DNA of 6,424 bases from Flavobacteriaceae bacterium. Its GTDB lineage: Bacteria > Bacteroidota > Bacteroidia > Flavobacteriales > Flavobacteriaceae. Under the pieces are notes generated by a model. It ran no database searches. It was not told the origin of the DNA and worked only from the letters and a program-made list of their open reading frames with translations. Location of the stretch: the NCBI GenBank assembly GCA_030613745.1, contig JAUWLK010000157.1, positions 1 through 6,424 of the forward strand. Direction: 5' to 3'. The translations under genes and the position numbers were made by a program. Numbering within the stretch: position 1 is the stretch's first letter; each line of letters opens with the position of its first letter. This document shows, piece by piece, positions 5,376 to 6,424 of the stretch.

Positions 5376-6269
5376 GTGAGCGATCAATACAAAGGATATT
5401 TACTGGCATTTGTTTCTGTTATAGCAGTTTCAAATGTTTATATTTTTAGCAAAGCAGCTTTAAATGAGGTTTCTCTGGCACAATTTGGTGTGTTTTGGTT
5501 TGGATTTGGTTTGATTTGGATAAGTATTTTTGCTATTAAAAATAAATCGTTCGCTATTTTAAAATCTTTTGGGCGAAAAACTTATGGACTGTTTATAATT
5601 CTAGGGCTTATTGAGCTTGTTGCAACAACTTTTTTCTTTAAATCTATCAGTACAATTCCAAATCCCGCTATCACTTCTTTTTTAGGAAATATCTCACCGG
5701 TTTTTGTGCTAACATTAAGTTTTATTTTTTTAAAAGAGAGATTAAATGCATTAGAAATTTTCGGAGTAATTTTAGCTCTTGCAGGAGCATTTATTATTGG
5801 ATATAAAGGAGGTTCCAACTTGAAAACTATGTTTATAGACGGTACACAATATATAGTCTATTCCACCTTTTTATTTGCTACTGTTTCGGTAATATCTAAA
5901 AAATATATTACAACTCTTTCCCCTATTTTAATAACTCTAAACAGAGCTTTATTTTTATTTATATTTTCATTGATCTTTATGTTTTATCAAGATCTAAGTT
6001 TTAATATTCCAATAAGTGCTATAAAAAATATTTTTATTGGTTCAATTTTAGGTCCGTTTTTAACTGCTGTAACCGGATTATTGGCATTACAATATATTGA
6101 TCTATCTAAAAAAGCAATGATATCAAGTACCAAATCATTTTTTATTTTAATTGGGGCTTATTTATTTTTTGGTCAATTCCCAAAACCTTATGAAATTTTT
6201 GGTGGTATTCTTTCCATATTTGGAGTAGTAATGATAATTTTTGGAAAAATGAAATTTAGAAAAAGTTAA
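5376..6269 (+). CDS. EamA/DMT-superfamily transporter (ten-helix permease)
   Basis: This 297-residue hydrophobic protein has two EamA repeats of five helices each, at about residues 8-142 and 155-290. The first repeat ends with the family signature ISPVFVLTLSFIFLKERLN (106-124) followed by EIFGVILALAGAFIIGYKG. The second repeats the pattern with STKSFFILIGAYLFFGQFP (251-269) and EIFGGILSIFGVVMIIFGK. Members of this inner-membrane family export amino acids, nucleobase-like compounds or other small metabolites by ion exchange; the substrate cannot be told here. The start is GTG: an in-frame TAA lies at 5367-5369, and the next in-frame ATG is only near residue 152, which would remove half the protein. 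The gene follows the cotransporter by 87 bases on the same strand, and a functional link is not evident. Confidence 0.88.
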   Translation: MSDQYKGYLLAFVSVIAVSNVYIFSKAALNEVSLAQFGVFWFGFGLIWISIFAIKNKSFAILKSFGRKTYGLFIILGLIELVATTFFFKSISTIPNPAITSFLGNISPVFVLTLSFIFLKERLNALEIFGVILALAGAFIIGYKGGSNLKTMFIDGTQYIVYSTFLFATVSVISKKYITTLSPILITLNRALFLFIFSLIFMFYQDLSFNIPISAIKNIFIGSILGPFLTAVTGLLALQYIDLSKKAMISSTKSFFILIGAYLFFGQFPKPYEIFGGILSIFGVVMIIFGKMKFRKS

Positions 6270-6343
6270 TAGAGGTCAGTAGATAAGCACATAAAAAATT
6301 ACAATTTAAAGTGCTAAATATAAGTTGAGTAAATTTTAATTCC

Positions 6344-6413
6344 TTGTCAGTTCGAGCGTAGTCGAGAACGGTAGAGGTTTCAAAGGAGGTCTCGACTGCG
6401 CTCGACCAGACAG
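6344..6413. repeat. Long interspersed-type inverted repeat (TCGAGCG family)
   Basis: TCGAGCGTAGTCGAGA (6352-6367) pairs with TCTCGACTGCGCTCGA (6390-6405): 15 Watson-Crick pairs and one G-T pair. After an imperfect step (6349-6351 against 6406-6408, with only G6350-C6407 paired) the stem continues outward with TTGTC (6344-6348) against GACAG (6409-6413), ending in a G-T pair. The loop region is 22 bases. The block is much richer in G and C than its surroundings and differs from the 13-mer repeat near the RAYT gene. Similar 'GTTCGAGCGcAGTCGAGA' palindromes are, from general knowledge, dispersed in many flavobacterial genomes. Lying 75 bases after the EamA gene stop, it could form a large hairpin at the mRNA 3' end. 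No T-run follows, so it is not a classic terminator. Confidence 0.85.
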
Positions 6414-6424
6414 TTAGCCTTAAA

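Noticed and set aside
6286..6315. AGCAC/GTGCT inverted repeat after the EamA gene as a terminator
   Set aside because: Five pairs with a 20-base AT-rich loop and no T-run give too weak a structure.
6382..6390. AAAGGAGGT, a perfect Shine-Dalgarno-like sequence
   Set aside because: It lies in the loop of the right-edge palindrome with no start codon at a suitable distance before the window ends, and genes in this window do not use such sites.

Overview
The window is AT-rich DNA from a member of the Bacteroidota, most likely a flavobacterium. The evidence is protein style (a dienelactone hydrolase of the 'NHGFHN..TPRY' type, a secreted sugar-isomerase-like TIM barrel, a RAYT transposase of the kind common in Bacteroidota), the lack of Shine-Dalgarno sequences before the starts, and several matches to the Bacteroidota -7 promoter element TAnnTTTG. 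The genus cannot be fixed from this sequence.

Layout. Bases 1-168 hold the end of a dienelactone-hydrolase-like gene. Bases 396-1259 encode an exported TIM-barrel protein of the sugar phosphate isomerase/epimerase family. From the last base of that stop codon to about 1493, and again at 2178-2284, lies a cluster of a 13-base repeat (consensus GYTRCGCAAAGTC). It occurs head to tail without spacing and also as inverted pairs forming hairpins with 3-4 base loops. Between the two clusters is a REP-associated tyrosine transposase (RAYT) gene at 1571-2173. Next, on the minus strand, comes lexA (2301-2924), with an almost ideal flavobacterial promoter that overlaps three helically phased GTATRT repeats and predicts a leaderless or nearly leaderless mRNA. 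A plus-strand gene at 3105-5288 encodes a bacterial cation-chloride cotransporter (SLC12-like) with a full C-terminal soluble domain. It is followed by a ten-helix EamA/DMT-family exporter with a GTG start (5376-6269). The right edge carries a second, unrelated palindromic repeat (6344-6413).

The genes do not form one pathway. The hydrolase and isomerase may belong to a carbon-use locus that extends leftwards. The RAYT with its repeats looks like a genomic-repeat island inserted between that locus and lexA. The two transporters are probably independent housekeeping genes or a loose pair. I found no new defence or biosynthetic system. The most interesting parts are the RAYT/13-mer repeat island and the architecture of the lexA control region.
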